DNA from: Bacillota bacterium
Lineage (GTDB): Bacteria; Bacillota; Desulfotomaculia; Desulfotomaculales; VENG01
Length of the DNA stretch: 64,000 nucleotides
Reading direction: 5' to 3'
NCBI GenBank assembly: GCA_009711705.1
Contig: VENG01000005.1
Coordinates: 124,001 to 188,000 of the forward strand
The notes beneath the pieces are model-generated. The model ran no database searches. It was not told where the DNA came from and was given only the letters and a program-made list of their open reading frames with translations. The translations under genes were made by a program, and so were the position numbers. The stretch's first letter is position 1. Each line of letters starts with the position of its first letter. Shown in pieces: positions 9,000 through 17,655 of this stretch.

Positions 9000-10940
9000 A
9001 TGATTCTTCTGCAGGCCTCTCACGTATATAAGTCCTTCGGAACCGAAAAAGTGCTTGAGGATGTTACCCTTACCATACAGGACAATGAACGCATCGGGCT
9101 GGTAGGTGCTAACGGCGCCGGCAAGTCAACTCTTTTGAAAATAATTAACGGTGAAATGGAATCAGACCAGGGAGAAATCTTCAAGGCTAAGGAAGTTAAC
9201 ATTGGATACCTGTCCCAGGACGGTGGCCTGGAATCAACGCGCACTGTTTGGGATGAGCTGTTGGAGGCTTTACGCCCGATAGTAAACATGGAGGAAAAAC
9301 TGCGCGAACTGGAATCCCGCATGGGTGATCCTGCTATTATGTCAGACCCCAAAAAATACCGGCAGGTAAGTGAAAAATACGCCACCATGGGGGAACAATT
9401 TCGGCTGGCCGGCGGTTATACTTATCAGGCTACCATACACAGTGTTTTACAAGGACTAAAGTTTGTGCATGATGATTATAATACGATAATCTCCACCCTC
9501 AGCGGAGGTCAAAAGACGCGGCTGGCACTGGCTAAAATGTTGATGTTAAAGCCGCATATTTTAGTTTTAGACGAACCCACCAATTATCTGGACATGGAAA
9601 CCTTGGCCTGGCTGGAAAAATATCTGCAGACATATGAAGGTGCTGTTCTGGTTGTCTCTCACGACCGCTATTTCTTAGATAATTTGATGAACGTTATCTT
9701 TGAGCTGGAACATCACAAAATAATAAGGTATAACGGTAATTACACCCGCTTCGTGAAACTTAAGGCCGAACGGCTGGCACAGCAGCTGGCTGAGTATAAA
9801 AAACAACAGGCTGAAAAATCCCAGCTGGAAGAATTCGTACAAAAAAACATCACTCGTGATTCTACTTCAGGGCGGGCCAAGGCCAGGCAGAAACAGCTGG
9901 AAAAAATGCAGCCGGTAGAGGCACCTGTAACTAACAATGAAAAGGTCGGTATCTCCTTTGATATACTTCGTAATAGTGGCAAGGAAGTATTAACCGTAGA
10001 GGATCTGGCAGTGGGTTATAAAAATACAATTGTTTCCGAAAATATAAGTTTTCTTATTCAACGGAACCAGCGTGTGGCCTTGCTGGGTCCCAACGGCACA
10101 GGAAAAACTACTTTGCTGAAAACTGTTGCCGGAAATCTACTACCCCTAAAGGGTGAAATTTCGGAAGGTTTCCATGTCAGCATGGGCTACCATGACCAGG
10201 AACAAGAGTACTTATCTGATCACAAGACCGTCCTGGATGAATTATGGGATTACTATCCTGCCATGGATGAAAAAGATGTACGAAGCGTATTGGGAAGATT
10301 TCTTTTCACAGGTGAAGATGTCTTTAAGCAAGTTTCCACTCTCAGTGGTGGTGAAAGGGCCCGGCTAGCTCTAGCCAGGCTCATGTGCCAAAAGGCCAAT
10401 TTTTTAATCCTGGATGAGCCTACAAACCACCTGGACATCTATAGCAGGGAAGCATTGGAAGATGCTCTTTTGGAGTATCCCGGCACTCTGCTCTTTGTCT
10501 CTCACGATCGTTATTTTATCAACAAAATTGCTTCCAGAGTTATAGAACTTAAATCCAATGGTGTAACTGACTACCCCGGCAGTTATGATTATTACATGCA
10601 AAAGAAAAGCACTGTTTCTAATGATCATGACGCCAGTGATACAACCGGCAAAGATAAATCCCCGGACGATAAAAAACCCGGCAAAGGAAAACTACACTAC
10701 CTTCGCACCAAGGAAAAGGAACGGGAAGAAAGAAAACGCCGGCGGCGGGCATGTGAATTGGAAAATCTGATCAAGGAAACGGAACACAATATCGCAGTAT
10801 TGGAAAAAGAACTCTACCAGCCGGAAGTTTACAGTGATCACAGTTTATACCAAGATAAAAGCGATAAATTAGAACACCAAAAAAATACCCTGGAAGAATA
10901 CTTGGAAGAATGGGTTACCCTGGAAGAATGGCAGAACTAA
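9000..10940 (+). CDS. ABC-F family ATPase (YdiF/Uup-like)
   Basis: A 646-aa soluble protein with two ABC domains and no membrane segment. Domain 1 has 'GANGAGKS', 'LSGGQKTRLALAK' and 'LVLDEPTNYLDM'; domain 2 has 'GPNGTGKT', 'LSGGERARLALARLM' and 'LILDEPTNHLDI'. The linker between them is charged and helical ('RLAQQLAEYKKQQAEKSQLE'), the P-site tRNA-interaction motif of the family, and a C-terminal basic coiled coil begins near residue 540. ABC-F proteins act on the ribosome, either as housekeeping translation factors or in antibiotic protection. The long C-terminal coil and absence of an attenuator leader favour the housekeeping YdiF group. Confidence 0.92.
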   Translation: MILLQASHVYKSFGTEKVLEDVTLTIQDNERIGLVGANGAGKSTLLKIINGEMESDQGEIFKAKEVNIGYLSQDGGLESTRTVWDELLEALRPIVNMEEKLRELESRMGDPAIMSDPKKYRQVSEKYATMGEQFRLAGGYTYQATIHSVLQGLKFVHDDYNTIISTLSGGQKTRLALAKMLMLKPHILVLDEPTNYLDMETLAWLEKYLQTYEGAVLVVSHDRYFLDNLMNVIFELEHHKIIRYNGNYTRFVKLKAERLAQQLAEYKKQQAEKSQLEEFVQKNITRDSTSGRAKARQKQLEKMQPVEAPVTNNEKVGISFDILRNSGKEVLTVEDLAVGYKNTIVSENISFLIQRNQRVALLGPNGTGKTTLLKTVAGNLLPLKGEISEGFHVSMGYHDQEQEYLSDHKTVLDELWDYYPAMDEKDVRSVLGRFLFTGEDVFKQVSTLSGGERARLALARLMCQKANFLILDEPTNHLDIYSREALEDALLEYPGTLLFVSHDRYFINKIASRVIELKSNGVTDYPGSYDYYMQKKSTVSNDHDASDTTGKDKSPDDKKPGKGKLHYLRTKEKEREERKRRRRACELENLIKETEHNIAVLEKELYQPEVYSDHSLYQDKSDKLEHQKNTLEEYLEEWVTLEEWQN

Positions 10941-11025
10941 TAAGTTTTTAGATAATTGCTAAAAATAATTAAAGGAAAAGCCATGGCTAAGCAAGAAAAA
11001 ATAGTAAAATATATATTTTAGCGGG

Positions 11026-11466
11026 GTGTGTTATTTGTATATACACAGGCTTTTTGTATATGGGACTCTACTTCCCGGTCTGGAAAACTACAACCGCTTT
11101 TTAAAGCCCTGTAGTCCTAAGGATTATCAAGCCAAGGCCAAAGGCGTAATGTATTACCTACCGGGAGATAACTATCCGGTGGTGTTAGAGGGCGAAGCGG
11201 TTATTAAAGGCACCCTGTACGAGGCAGACGACTTGAGCTTGGCTTTAACCCAGATTGACGAAATTCAAAAATATACCGGCGTTGAAAGTCAGAGTCACTT
11301 AATGCGGGAAATCAAAGATGTTGAAAATCTGGATACCGGGGAAATTGTTAAAGCTCATATGTATTTATGGCCTCCTTCCAGAGCGGAGTGGCTAAAGAAA
11401 AATGCTGCTATCATTCATACCGGAGACTGGCTTAGTTTTTTACGAAACAAGAATGAAACCTCGTGA
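11026..11466 (+). CDS. Gamma-glutamylcyclotransferase-like protein (YtfP/GGACT family)
   Basis: A protein of about 143-146 aa. It opens with the family signature 'LFVYGTLLPG', has 'ALTQIDEIQKYTG' with the conserved acidic residue after the Asp/Glu-loop, and 'YLWPPSRAEW' near the end. Members cyclise gamma-glutamyl amines or related substrates; the exact substrate cannot be told. The start is uncertain: GTG at 11026 or TTG at 11035, the latter better spaced from GCGGGG. It follows the ABC-F gene by 85 bases and may be cotranscribed. A strong terminator follows. Confidence 0.82.
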   Translation: MCYLYIHRLFVYGTLLPGLENYNRFLKPCSPKDYQAKAKGVMYYLPGDNYPVVLEGEAVIKGTLYEADDLSLALTQIDEIQKYTGVESQSHLMREIKDVENLDTGEIVKAHMYLWPPSRAEWLKKNAAIIHTGDWLSFLRNKNETS

Positions 11467-11470
11467 AAAC

Positions 11471-11525
11471 AAAAAAGGGACAGGCAACTTTTTTTATAAG
11501 CGAAAAAGGTGCCTGTCTCTTTTTT
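11471..11525 (+). terminator. Terminator built on a GGGACAGGCA palindrome
   Basis: AAAAAGGGACAGGCA pairs with TGCCTGTCTCTTTTT across about 23 bases, with one wobble, and ends in a T-run. It begins a few bases after the gamma-glutamylcyclotransferase stop. The A-rich left arm makes it work on either strand, so it may also serve the small minus-strand gene at 11531. Confidence 0.75.
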
Positions 11526-11530
11526 AATTG

Positions 11531-11662
11531 TTAATCTACCTTTGTTAATTTAGCCATTTCACAAAAGGGACAAAACCTGGGCTCTTGATCCTCGGACTGC
11601 ACCCAGAACTCCGACTTGCAATCCTCACAGATATACTTAATTAAATTTCCTGCCTGACACAT
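11531..11662 (-). CDS. 43-aa zinc-ribbon protein
   Basis: A very short gene: 43 residues beginning MCQAGNLIKYICEDC. Two CxxC pairs (ICEDC and FCPFC, 17 residues apart) form a typical zinc ribbon or rubredoxin-like knuckle. The start is ATG at 11662, with GGGGAGG nine bases upstream, an excellent ribosome site. It is convergent with the gamma-glutamylcyclotransferase gene and shares the terminator. The function is unknown; similar mini zinc ribbons are frequent in clostridia. Confidence 0.72.
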   Translation of the reverse strand: MCQAGNLIKYICEDCKSEFWVQSEDQEPRFCPFCEMAKLTKVD

Positions 11663-11874
11663 TCCTTACTACCTCCCCGTAAACATAATGCATGCTTAAT
11701 AACAATATCCCAATTGTTAATTCGACACTATTTTAATATTCCCTGTGGAGCATCCTTAAAACTTATATTCAATCACATTCTTGAAAACCACCCGGACCTA
11801 AGCTAAACCAGTGCTTTTTCTTTTTGTCAATAATTTTTTGAATACATTTGCTATTACAAAACATTTGTGAAGGG

Positions 11875-11904
11875 TTGCACAATTTTACATATTGTATACA
11901 ATAT
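11875..11904 (+). promoter_or_regulatory. Promoter with a palindromic operator over the -10 box
   Basis: TTGCAC (11875-11880), a 16-base spacer and TACAAT (11897-11902). The -10 box lies inside a perfect 16-bp palindrome, ATATTGTATACAATAT (11889-11904), as expected for a repressor operator. It drives the 54-aa membrane protein gene. Confidence 0.65.
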
Positions 11905-11938
11905 ACCTAAAGGAACTCCAACAAAGGGGGTAGATAGA

Positions 11939-12103
11939 ATGAGGATGGCCTTTACACTGCTTTTTGTTGCTTTCGGTATACCACTGTTGACTACCATTCT
12001 TATTTCCACCTATGAGGTTTTCAATCATTGCATTAAATCATCCAAAGCTTCCGGAATTCCTGCTAAGGTGTCTCCGTCAATGACAATTCACAGACAGCAT
12101 TGA
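11939..12103 (+). CDS. 54-aa single-span membrane protein
   Basis: A small protein beginning MRMAFTLLFVAFGIPLLTTI, with one membrane helix from about residue 4 to 25 and a polar basic tail ('CIKSSKASGIPAK'). The start is ATG at 11939 because AAGGGGG lies eight bases upstream; the frame is open further upstream but crosses the promoter. It has its own promoter, palindromic operator and terminator (12147), which makes it a real transcription unit despite its size. I do not recognise the family. Confidence 0.68.
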   Translation: MRMAFTLLFVAFGIPLLTTILISTYEVFNHCIKSSKASGIPAKVSPSMTIHRQH

Positions 12104-12146
12104 TTTTAAGTGAAGTGAACATAAAAGATAATTTATTTTTTTCTTT

Positions 12147-12171
12147 GGCCTCAAAAGTTAATTTTGAGGCC
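12147..12171 (+). terminator. Terminator of the 54-aa membrane protein gene
   Basis: GGCCTCAAAA and TTTTGAGGCC form a 10-bp perfect stem with a 5-base loop, followed by TTCTGCTTTTC, 44 bases after the stop codon. Confidence 0.75.
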
Positions 12172-12279
12172 TTCTGCTTTTCAGTTAAGTATAATTCTTC
12201 TTCATTTGTTCCCTTCACGCCGGACGACCCCACTGAATACCCTATTAATTTGACCCAAAAACACAAAGGAGGTATTCTG

Positions 12280-12318
12280 ATGCCCGACGGCGCTACGGGT
12301 TCTTATTTTGACGTCTAA
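12280..12318 (+). CDS. Possible 12-aa mini-ORF with a strong ribosome site
   Basis: AAAGGAGGTATTCTG precedes an ATG that opens the 12-residue peptide MPDGATGSYFDV. The stop codon runs into the shared terminator at 12316. The spacing is ideal, but no promoter is evident and so short a peptide cannot be tested by eye. It may be a chance Shine-Dalgarno/ATG pair or a decayed gene end. Confidence 0.28.
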   Translation: MPDGATGSYFDV

Positions 12319-12348
12319 AACCCCCATCTTCAAAGGATGGGGGTTTTA
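12316..12348. terminator. Bidirectional terminator before cinA
   Basis: TAAAACCCCCATC pairs with GATGGGGGTTTTA, a 13-bp stem around a 7-base loop, with T-rich flanks on both strands. It ends the minus-strand cinA transcript. Confidence 0.85.
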
Positions 12349-12360
12349 GATTACACAAAA

Positions 12361-13596
12361 TCATACCCGGCTGAGCTCTCTTCTTAGCCAATCAAGCGCA
12401 AACACGGCAGTTCTATTTCTGACTCTGTTCCTGTCACCCGTAGTTTTTATTTTCTTTATCTTTGTCTCACCCTTGATGTAAAGGCCGATGTATACCAGCC
12501 CAACCGGTTTTTCCGGTGTGCCTCCACTAGGACCCGCGATACCGGTAGTTGATAGTCCTATATCAGTATTGGAGACAGATGCAATTCCGGCAGCCATTTC
12601 CCCGGCTGTCTCCGGGCTTACAGCACCAAATTGCTTTAGGGTATCTTCCTTAACACCAAGGTTTCTTACTTTGGCATCATTGCTATAGGTAACAGCCCCT
12701 TCTTTTAAAACCGAAGAGATACCGGCATAGTTCACCAGCCTGGCCGTTATAATTCCCCCGGTACAGGATTCTGCCACAGAAATAGTGAGGCCCTTTTTCA
12801 CCAGGCTTTCACCAATCACATTCTCGAGGGTTGTCTCCCCTTCCCCGTAAACGCTTTCCCCTAATCGCTCCCTAATTTGGGCTTCCACGGGCGCAATTAG
12901 ATTCCCTACCTCTTCTTTATCCTTTGCTTTTGCCGTAATCCTCAGTGTTACTTCCATGTCCTTAGCATAGGGGGCCACGGTGGGGTTGGTCTGAGCATCT
13001 ATAATATCAGCAATTCTTTCCGCCATACTACTCTCACCAAGGCCACAGATGCGCAACACCTTGGACTGAATTATTCCTTGTTGAAACTGAGCAAGATAGG
13101 GGGCAACCCCCTTTTCGAACATATGCTTCATTTCCTGAGGCGGACCCGGCAGAAGTACAGCGGTTTTACCGTTCTCCCGGATAATACAACCAGGTGCAGT
13201 TCCTTTGTCGTTTTTAAGGATTATAGCTCCAGCCGGAAAATATGCTTGCTTTTTATTTCCTTCGCTCATTTTCCAATTTTGTTTTTGGAAAAGGTTAGTT
13301 ATTCTTTGCAGTGATTCCTCGTCTAGAACCATATTTTTACCAAAGTACTCAGCTGCCATTTCCTTTGTCAAATCATCCTTAGTTGGCCCGAGTCCACCGG
13401 TGGTTATAATCATGTCAGACTTTTTAAAAGCATTTTCAAAAGCTTCTTGAATCCTTTGCGGGTTATCTCCTACTACAGCCTGGTAATAAACGTAAATGCC
13501 CATTTCAGCCAGCTTTTTGGAAAGATACTGGGCGTTTGTATTAACGATGTCTCCCAGAAGAAGCTCCGTGCCTATGGATAATATTTCCGCCTGCAT
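12361..13596 (-). CDS. cinA: CinA: competence/damage-inducible protein, NMN deamidase family
   Basis: A 411-aa two-domain protein. The N-terminal molybdopterin-binding-like (COG1058) half has 'AEILSIGTELLLGDIVNTNA', 'TTGGLGPTKDD' and 'LLPGPPQEMK'. The C-terminal CinA domain has 'TISVAESCTGGIITARL', 'VTYSNDAKVRNLGV' and 'GIAGPSGGTPEKPVGLVYIG'. Bacterial homologues combine ADP-ribose pyrophosphatase and nicotinamide mononucleotide deamidase activity in pyridine-nucleotide salvage. ATG at 13596 is chosen because GGAGGGG is six bases upstream and falls inside the longer frame. The 66-aa zinc protein and a flavoprotein lie just upstream on the same strand. Confidence 0.95.
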   Translation of the reverse strand: MQAEILSIGTELLLGDIVNTNAQYLSKKLAEMGIYVYYQAVVGDNPQRIQEAFENAFKKSDMIITTGGLGPTKDDLTKEMAAEYFGKNMVLDEESLQRITNLFQKQNWKMSEGNKKQAYFPAGAIILKNDKGTAPGCIIRENGKTAVLLPGPPQEMKHMFEKGVAPYLAQFQQGIIQSKVLRICGLGESSMAERIADIIDAQTNPTVAPYAKDMEVTLRITAKAKDKEEVGNLIAPVEAQIRERLGESVYGEGETTLENVIGESLVKKGLTISVAESCTGGIITARLVNYAGISSVLKEGAVTYSNDAKVRNLGVKEDTLKQFGAVSPETAGEMAAGIASVSNTDIGLSTTGIAGPSGGTPEKPVGLVYIGLYIKGETKIKKIKTTGDRNRVRNRTAVFALDWLRRELSRV

Positions 13597-13622
13597 CTCT
13601 ATCCCCTCCACATAATCTTTAA

Positions 13623-13823
13623 TTAATTTAACAACAAGGGGATAACTTCTATTTCAGTAGTACATTTTGTACAGGTCACTTTACGATGAAGCGGCAATTT
13701 TTCAAAGGTTACTTCATTACCGCACAAAGGACACTCCACTGCGGACTGCCCAAAGCCATTTTTATATTCCTGTGCCCTTTCACTGTCTCCGCCACAAGCT
13801 GAACAACTACCACAACCAGACAT
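13623..13823 (-). CDS. 66-aa Cys-rich zinc-ribbon protein
   Basis: The protein begins MSGCGSCSACGG and contains two CxxC ribbons, ECPLCGNEV and TCTKCTTEI, plus the N-terminal CGSCSAC cluster. It probably binds zinc; the N-terminal Cys run could hold another metal. The start is ATG at 13823, with AGGGGAG eight bases upstream. It lies between cinA (27 bases) and the HI0933-like gene (36 bases) and is probably cotranscribed with both. The function is unknown. Confidence 0.75.
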   Translation of the reverse strand: MSGCGSCSACGGDSERAQEYKNGFGQSAVECPLCGNEVTFEKLPLHRKVTCTKCTTEIEVIPLLLN

Positions 13824-13858
13824 CAAAATCTCTCCCCTCTGTACATTACAATATATTA

Positions 13859-15106
13859 TTAGGTCGCTGCGCTTTCTCCGGCAACATAGCCGGATGACCA
13901 CGCCCACTGCAAGTTATAGCCACCGCAATCACCGTCTATGTCCAGCACTTCCCCGGCAAAAAAAATCCCGGGTACAAGCTTGGATTCCATAGTTTTGGGA
14001 TTTATATCTTTTACGTCCACTCCGCCGGCAGTAACCTGTGCGGCAGTCCAGGAATTAGTACCGGTCACTTCGAAGCGCCAATCCTGCAATATCTTTAATA
14101 TAGCATTTCTTTCCCCGGTGGTCACCTGGCCGGCCTTTTTATGTATATCACTAACCCCTGCCTCTTGTAGGATAACCGGCACCAACCTTTTATTTATAAA
14201 TCCCACGAAGCTGAAGAAAGCACTTTTGTGCGCCTGCTGCTGCAGGCGGTTGACTAAAAATGTCTCCAGTTCTTGCGGTGACATAAAGTTTATTAAATTA
14301 ACTCTGATAAAAACTTTCTCTCCTGTGCACAGGTATTCTCCTGCTTTCCTGCTCAACGCCAGTATAGGAGGGCCGGAAATGCCGTAATTAGTAAACAGTA
14401 TCTCCCCCACAGCTTGTGCCCTGCACTTTCCTGCCGCCCAGATCTCCGCCTCACCTTCAAACTTTATTCCGGATATCTGTTTTAAAAAACCGGCTGATAA
14501 TTTCAACTGTACCAGGGCCGGAAATGGCTCAACTATGCTGTGTCCCGATTGCTCCGCCAGTGTATAACCACTGCCGTTTGAGCCCAGGTTGGGGGCGGCT
14601 TTCCCCCCGGTGGTAACAATGACCCGGTGAGCATTAAGGCATTCACCGCTATTAAGCTGTAAAAAGAATCCACTGGATTGCGGTGTAATAGCATTAACTT
14701 TGGTTTCCACTTTGGTTTCCACTCTCAATATTTCTAATTCATGGCGCATTACATCCAACACGCTGGAAGCCTGGTCAGACATGGGATAGACCTTGCCTCC
14801 GTCTTCTACTTTCCAGGCAATTCCCAGCCTTTCAAACAGCTCCATTGTTTGATGGAAGTCAAAGCGGTTTAGCGCCCCGAAGGCAAACTTTGGATTTTTA
14901 CCATGATAGTGGGAAACATTCAAATCAGTATTACTCAAATTACATCTACCGTTACCGGTGGCCAGAATCTTCTTACCTACCCTGTCTTTCTGTTCCAGCA
15001 CCGTCACCTCGGCACCGTTATACCTGGCTGCTAAAGCGGCGGTAAGCCCTGCAGCTCCTCCTCCTATCACAGCCACCTTTTGCGGATATGTACCGGTATC
15101 AGCCAT
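13859..15106 (-). CDS. HI0933/BaiN-family FAD flavoprotein, paralogue A
   Basis: A 415-aa flavoprotein with the N-terminal Rossmann motif 'VAVIGGGAAGLTAALAA', the family motif 'VGKKILATGNGRCNLSN', 'TTGGKAAPNLGSNGSGY' in the middle and the C-terminal FAD-binding 'FFAGEVLDIDGDCGGYNLQWAWSSGYVAG'. Family members are NAD(P)H-dependent oxidoreductases; the characterised BaiN reduces bile-acid intermediates, most others have no known substrate. The ATG lies five bases past the stop of the ankyrin gene, so the two are coupled. A second copy of the family is at 20137-21372. Confidence 0.9.
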   Translation of the reverse strand: MADTGTYPQKVAVIGGGAAGLTAALAARYNGAEVTVLEQKDRVGKKILATGNGRCNLSNTDLNVSHYHGKNPKFAFGALNRFDFHQTMELFERLGIAWKVEDGGKVYPMSDQASSVLDVMRHELEILRVETKVETKVNAITPQSSGFFLQLNSGECLNAHRVIVTTGGKAAPNLGSNGSGYTLAEQSGHSIVEPFPALVQLKLSAGFLKQISGIKFEGEAEIWAAGKCRAQAVGEILFTNYGISGPPILALSRKAGEYLCTGEKVFIRVNLINFMSPQELETFLVNRLQQQAHKSAFFSFVGFINKRLVPVILQEAGVSDIHKKAGQVTTGERNAILKILQDWRFEVTGTNSWTAAQVTAGGVDVKDINPKTMESKLVPGIFFAGEVLDIDGDCGGYNLQWAWSSGYVAGESAAT

Positions 15107-15111
15107 AATTC

Positions 15112-15567
15112 TTACAAACCACCTTCTGTTCCTGCATCTTTGAGCAACCGGATAATAGCAGCATCATTTATGCTTTCGGCTGCCATCAAAGCGGTTAGAC
15201 CACTTTCACTCTTTACATACACATCGGCACCGTGTTCCAAAAACATCCGTACGATATCCTCGTGCCCCTGATATGCTGCCGCCATTAGAGCTGTTATTCC
15301 GTCATCACTTTTTATGTTCACCCCGGCACCATTCTCTAACAGTATTTTCGCCATATCTGTATAGCCTTTGTTAGCGGCAATCATTAAGGCTGTTGCATCA
15401 AAGGCATCCTTTACATTAGGGTCCATCCCTGCGGCTAAGAAATCTCTTACCGCATTCAGATTCTGATCTTGAACGCACTGAAAAAAAGAATCGCTGTTAA
15501 AAGGAACATTGATTTTTTCCAGATGCCTGAGCGCCTCCTTGCTTATTGCATTATCTTTAGTTGCCAT
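15112..15567 (-). CDS. Ankyrin-repeat protein
   Basis: A 151-aa cytoplasmic protein with about four ankyrin repeats from residue 30 on, each with the 'G.TALM.AA..G..D....LL..GA..' pattern ('DATALMIAANKGYTDMAKIL', 'DGITALMAAAYQGHEDIV', 'SGLTALMAAESINDAAI'). No signal peptide. The start is ATG at 15567, with GAGGGGAG five bases upstream. It is embedded between two FAD flavoprotein genes with gaps of 5 and 31 bases, so it may be a partner or scaffold for one of them; this is inference. Confidence 0.88.
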   Translation of the reverse strand: MATKDNAISKEALRHLEKINVPFNSDSFFQCVQDQNLNAVRDFLAAGMDPNVKDAFDATALMIAANKGYTDMAKILLENGAGVNIKSDDGITALMAAAYQGHEDIVRMFLEHGADVYVKSESGLTALMAAESINDAAIIRLLKDAGTEGGL

Positions 15568-15598
15568 TCTGTCTCCCCTCAAAGGATACAACCTTGTG

Positions 15599-17194
15599 TT
15601 ACATTAAAGGCTTGTATTTTACTGCAATATTTTCCGCCATCCTCATACCGTCCACCGCCGAAGATATTATGCCACCGGCATACCCGGCTCCTTCCCCGGC
15701 AGGGTAAAGACCGGCTATGTTCGACTCGCCCAATTTATTTCTTTGTATCCTCACCGGAGACGAGCTTCTGGTCTCCACACCGGTTAATACGGCATCGGGA
15801 AGGGCAAACCCTTTTATCTTAGAATCAAATTTGTAAATTGCTTCTTGCAAGGTTTTAATAACATATCCAGGCAGACTGTTTTTCAAATCAGCCGGTTTAA
15901 CGGACATTGTGTACGAGGGCTCCACTGAACCCAGGGCCTTGGATGGCCTATCCGCCAAAAAATCTCCCACCAGCTGGGCAGGCGCCCGGTAATCTTTTCC
16001 CCCTGCTGCAAAAGCTCTGCTTTCCCACTGCCGTTGAAAGTCAATTCCGGCCAGGGGATGAACGCTGCTAAAATCTTCCGGTTTTACCCCTACTAAAAGA
16101 GCGCTGTTAGCGTTTGGCTTATCCCTTGCAAATTCACTCATACCGTTGGTGACTACGTGTCCGGCCTCAGATGCTGCAGCCACTACCGTTCCCCCCGGGC
16201 ACATACAAAACGTATAAGCCGATCTGCCACCGGGTGAATGATATGCCAGTTTATACTCAGCCGGTCCCAATTTATGATGCCCGGCAAAGTCTTTATACTG
16301 AGCCCTGTCAATAAGCTGCTGGGGATGTTCTACTCGTACTCCTATGGAAAAAGGTTTGGGGCTCATATTTACACCTTGATCAAACAGCATGGTAAAGGTA
16401 TCCCGGGCACTGTGCCCTATGGCCAGCACCAACACATCCGCAGCCAGTACTTCACTATTATTAACCTTTACGCCTTGCATACGGCCGTTTTCTACCATTA
16501 TACCCGTTAGCTTGGCATTAAATCTCACTTCGCCGCCCAATTCCGTTATCCTTTTACGAATACCTTTTACCACCGACCTTAAAATATCAGTGCCCACATG
16601 AGGTTTGTGGGAATAAGTAATTTTTTCGGGGGCACCGGCAAGCACCAACTCCTCAAGAACCTTACCGCATCTTTTATCTTTAATCAGAGTGGTCAGTTTA
16701 CCGTCGGAAAAAGTTCCCGCTCCCCCCTCCCCAAACTGCACATTGCATTCTTCATTTAAGTTTGCGGTATGCCAAAATGAGTTCACAATTTCTGTACGGG
16801 CATCAACATCAGCACCTCTTTCCAGCAAAAGAGGGCTGTATCCCATCTGCGCCAGCAAAAGGCCCGCGAATAAACCGGCAGGGCCGGTACCTACCACCAC
16901 CGGCCGGTGATACAACTTTTCTTTCCCGGTGGGCACAAATTCATATTGCTGGGGCGGGGCAACTTTAACCTCACTATCCTGTAGTTTGTTTAATACTTTA
17001 TCCTCATTTGCCAATTCCACGTCCACAGTATAAGCAAAATGTATCCTATTCCTTTTTCTTGCATCCACGGATTGTCTGAAGATATTGTACCGTGCGATTT
17101 CACTTGGGTTAACTTTAAGCTTTTTAACCAGTTTATGCTTAAGTTCTGATTCATCTTCATTAAGGGACAATTTAATACCGCTTACTCTGAGCAT
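15599..17194 (-). CDS. Uncharacterised FAD-dependent dehydrogenase (COG2509 type)
   Basis: A 531-aa protein with a 90-residue N-terminal alpha/beta domain ('LRVSGIKLSLNEDESELKHK'), then an FAD Rossmann fold 'VVVGTGPAGLFAGLLLAQMGY'. 'VQFGEGGAGTFSDGKLTT' is characteristic of the family, and 'LYPAGEGAGYAGGIISSAVDGMR' closes the FAD site. Members have no agreed substrate. The start is ATG at 17194. It is the first gene of a probable operon running through the ankyrin protein, HI0933-like flavoprotein, zinc protein and cinA. Confidence 0.9.
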   Translation of the reverse strand: MLRVSGIKLSLNEDESELKHKLVKKLKVNPSEIARYNIFRQSVDARKRNRIHFAYTVDVELANEDKVLNKLQDSEVKVAPPQQYEFVPTGKEKLYHRPVVVGTGPAGLFAGLLLAQMGYSPLLLERGADVDARTEIVNSFWHTANLNEECNVQFGEGGAGTFSDGKLTTLIKDKRCGKVLEELVLAGAPEKITYSHKPHVGTDILRSVVKGIRKRITELGGEVRFNAKLTGIMVENGRMQGVKVNNSEVLAADVLVLAIGHSARDTFTMLFDQGVNMSPKPFSIGVRVEHPQQLIDRAQYKDFAGHHKLGPAEYKLAYHSPGGRSAYTFCMCPGGTVVAAASEAGHVVTNGMSEFARDKPNANSALLVGVKPEDFSSVHPLAGIDFQRQWESRAFAAGGKDYRAPAQLVGDFLADRPSKALGSVEPSYTMSVKPADLKNSLPGYVIKTLQEAIYKFDSKIKGFALPDAVLTGVETRSSSPVRIQRNKLGESNIAGLYPAGEGAGYAGGIISSAVDGMRMAENIAVKYKPLM

Positions 17195-17574
17195 TTTTGA
17201 AACTCCTTAGTCTTATTTGAACGCCAGCATAGAAATATTATATCCCCCGTTGCAATTGTGAAAAAGTACCCATATACTCTTAAAAACATATGAACCACAC
17301 CTATTATAAAATATCTCACAAAGGGAGATTATATAATAGGAGGCTGAGAAGGGCAATTACTGAGAATACCAAAGCCAGGTTGGAAAAATAAGATCATCCG
17401 TGCTTTTTCTACCTATAGTTACATGATTATGAGAAAAAGTTTATAATTAACCACTGTTGTTTTTTGTGATTTTGTATTAAACTTAAAGCGTCCGGCTCGC
17501 AGTCTCCCAGTAAATTAAGTAGCACAGTGGCAAAAAAACAGAATAAAAAAACAATTAGAATTAGGTGATACATA
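17195..17574. other. AT-rich intergenic stretch
   Basis: About 380 bases between the dehydrogenase operon (leftward) and the 26-aa peptide (rightward). It should hold both promoters. A TTATAAAATATC stretch and GGGAGATTATATAATAGG are visible, but no pair of boxes is compelling. No gene, tRNA or terminator is seen. Confidence 0.5.
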
Positions 17575-17655
17575 GTGAATTTTTTCAAGTTTTATCTTTT
17601 TGTTCTAGGTTTGGCTTTAATGGTTATTTTCATGCCAGGTATCGGACCCTCTTAA
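17575..17655 (+). CDS. 26-aa hydrophobic peptide ending in a terminator
   Basis: A GTG-started reading frame encodes 26 residues: MNFFKFYLFVLGLALMV, then IFMPGIGPS, a single membrane helix with a short Pro-Gly tail. TTAGGTG lies seven bases before the GTG. The stop codon falls inside a 10-bp perfect hairpin (17644-17664), so gene and terminator are fused, as in dedicated small-protein genes. The family is not recognised. It is convergent with the Fe-S protein gene. Confidence 0.55.
   Translation: MNFFKFYLFVLGLALMVIFMPGIGPS

Noticed and set aside
12100..12318. 72-codon plus-strand frame
   Set aside because: It runs through the terminator of the 54-aa gene and has no start site; only its last 12 codons follow a ribosome site.
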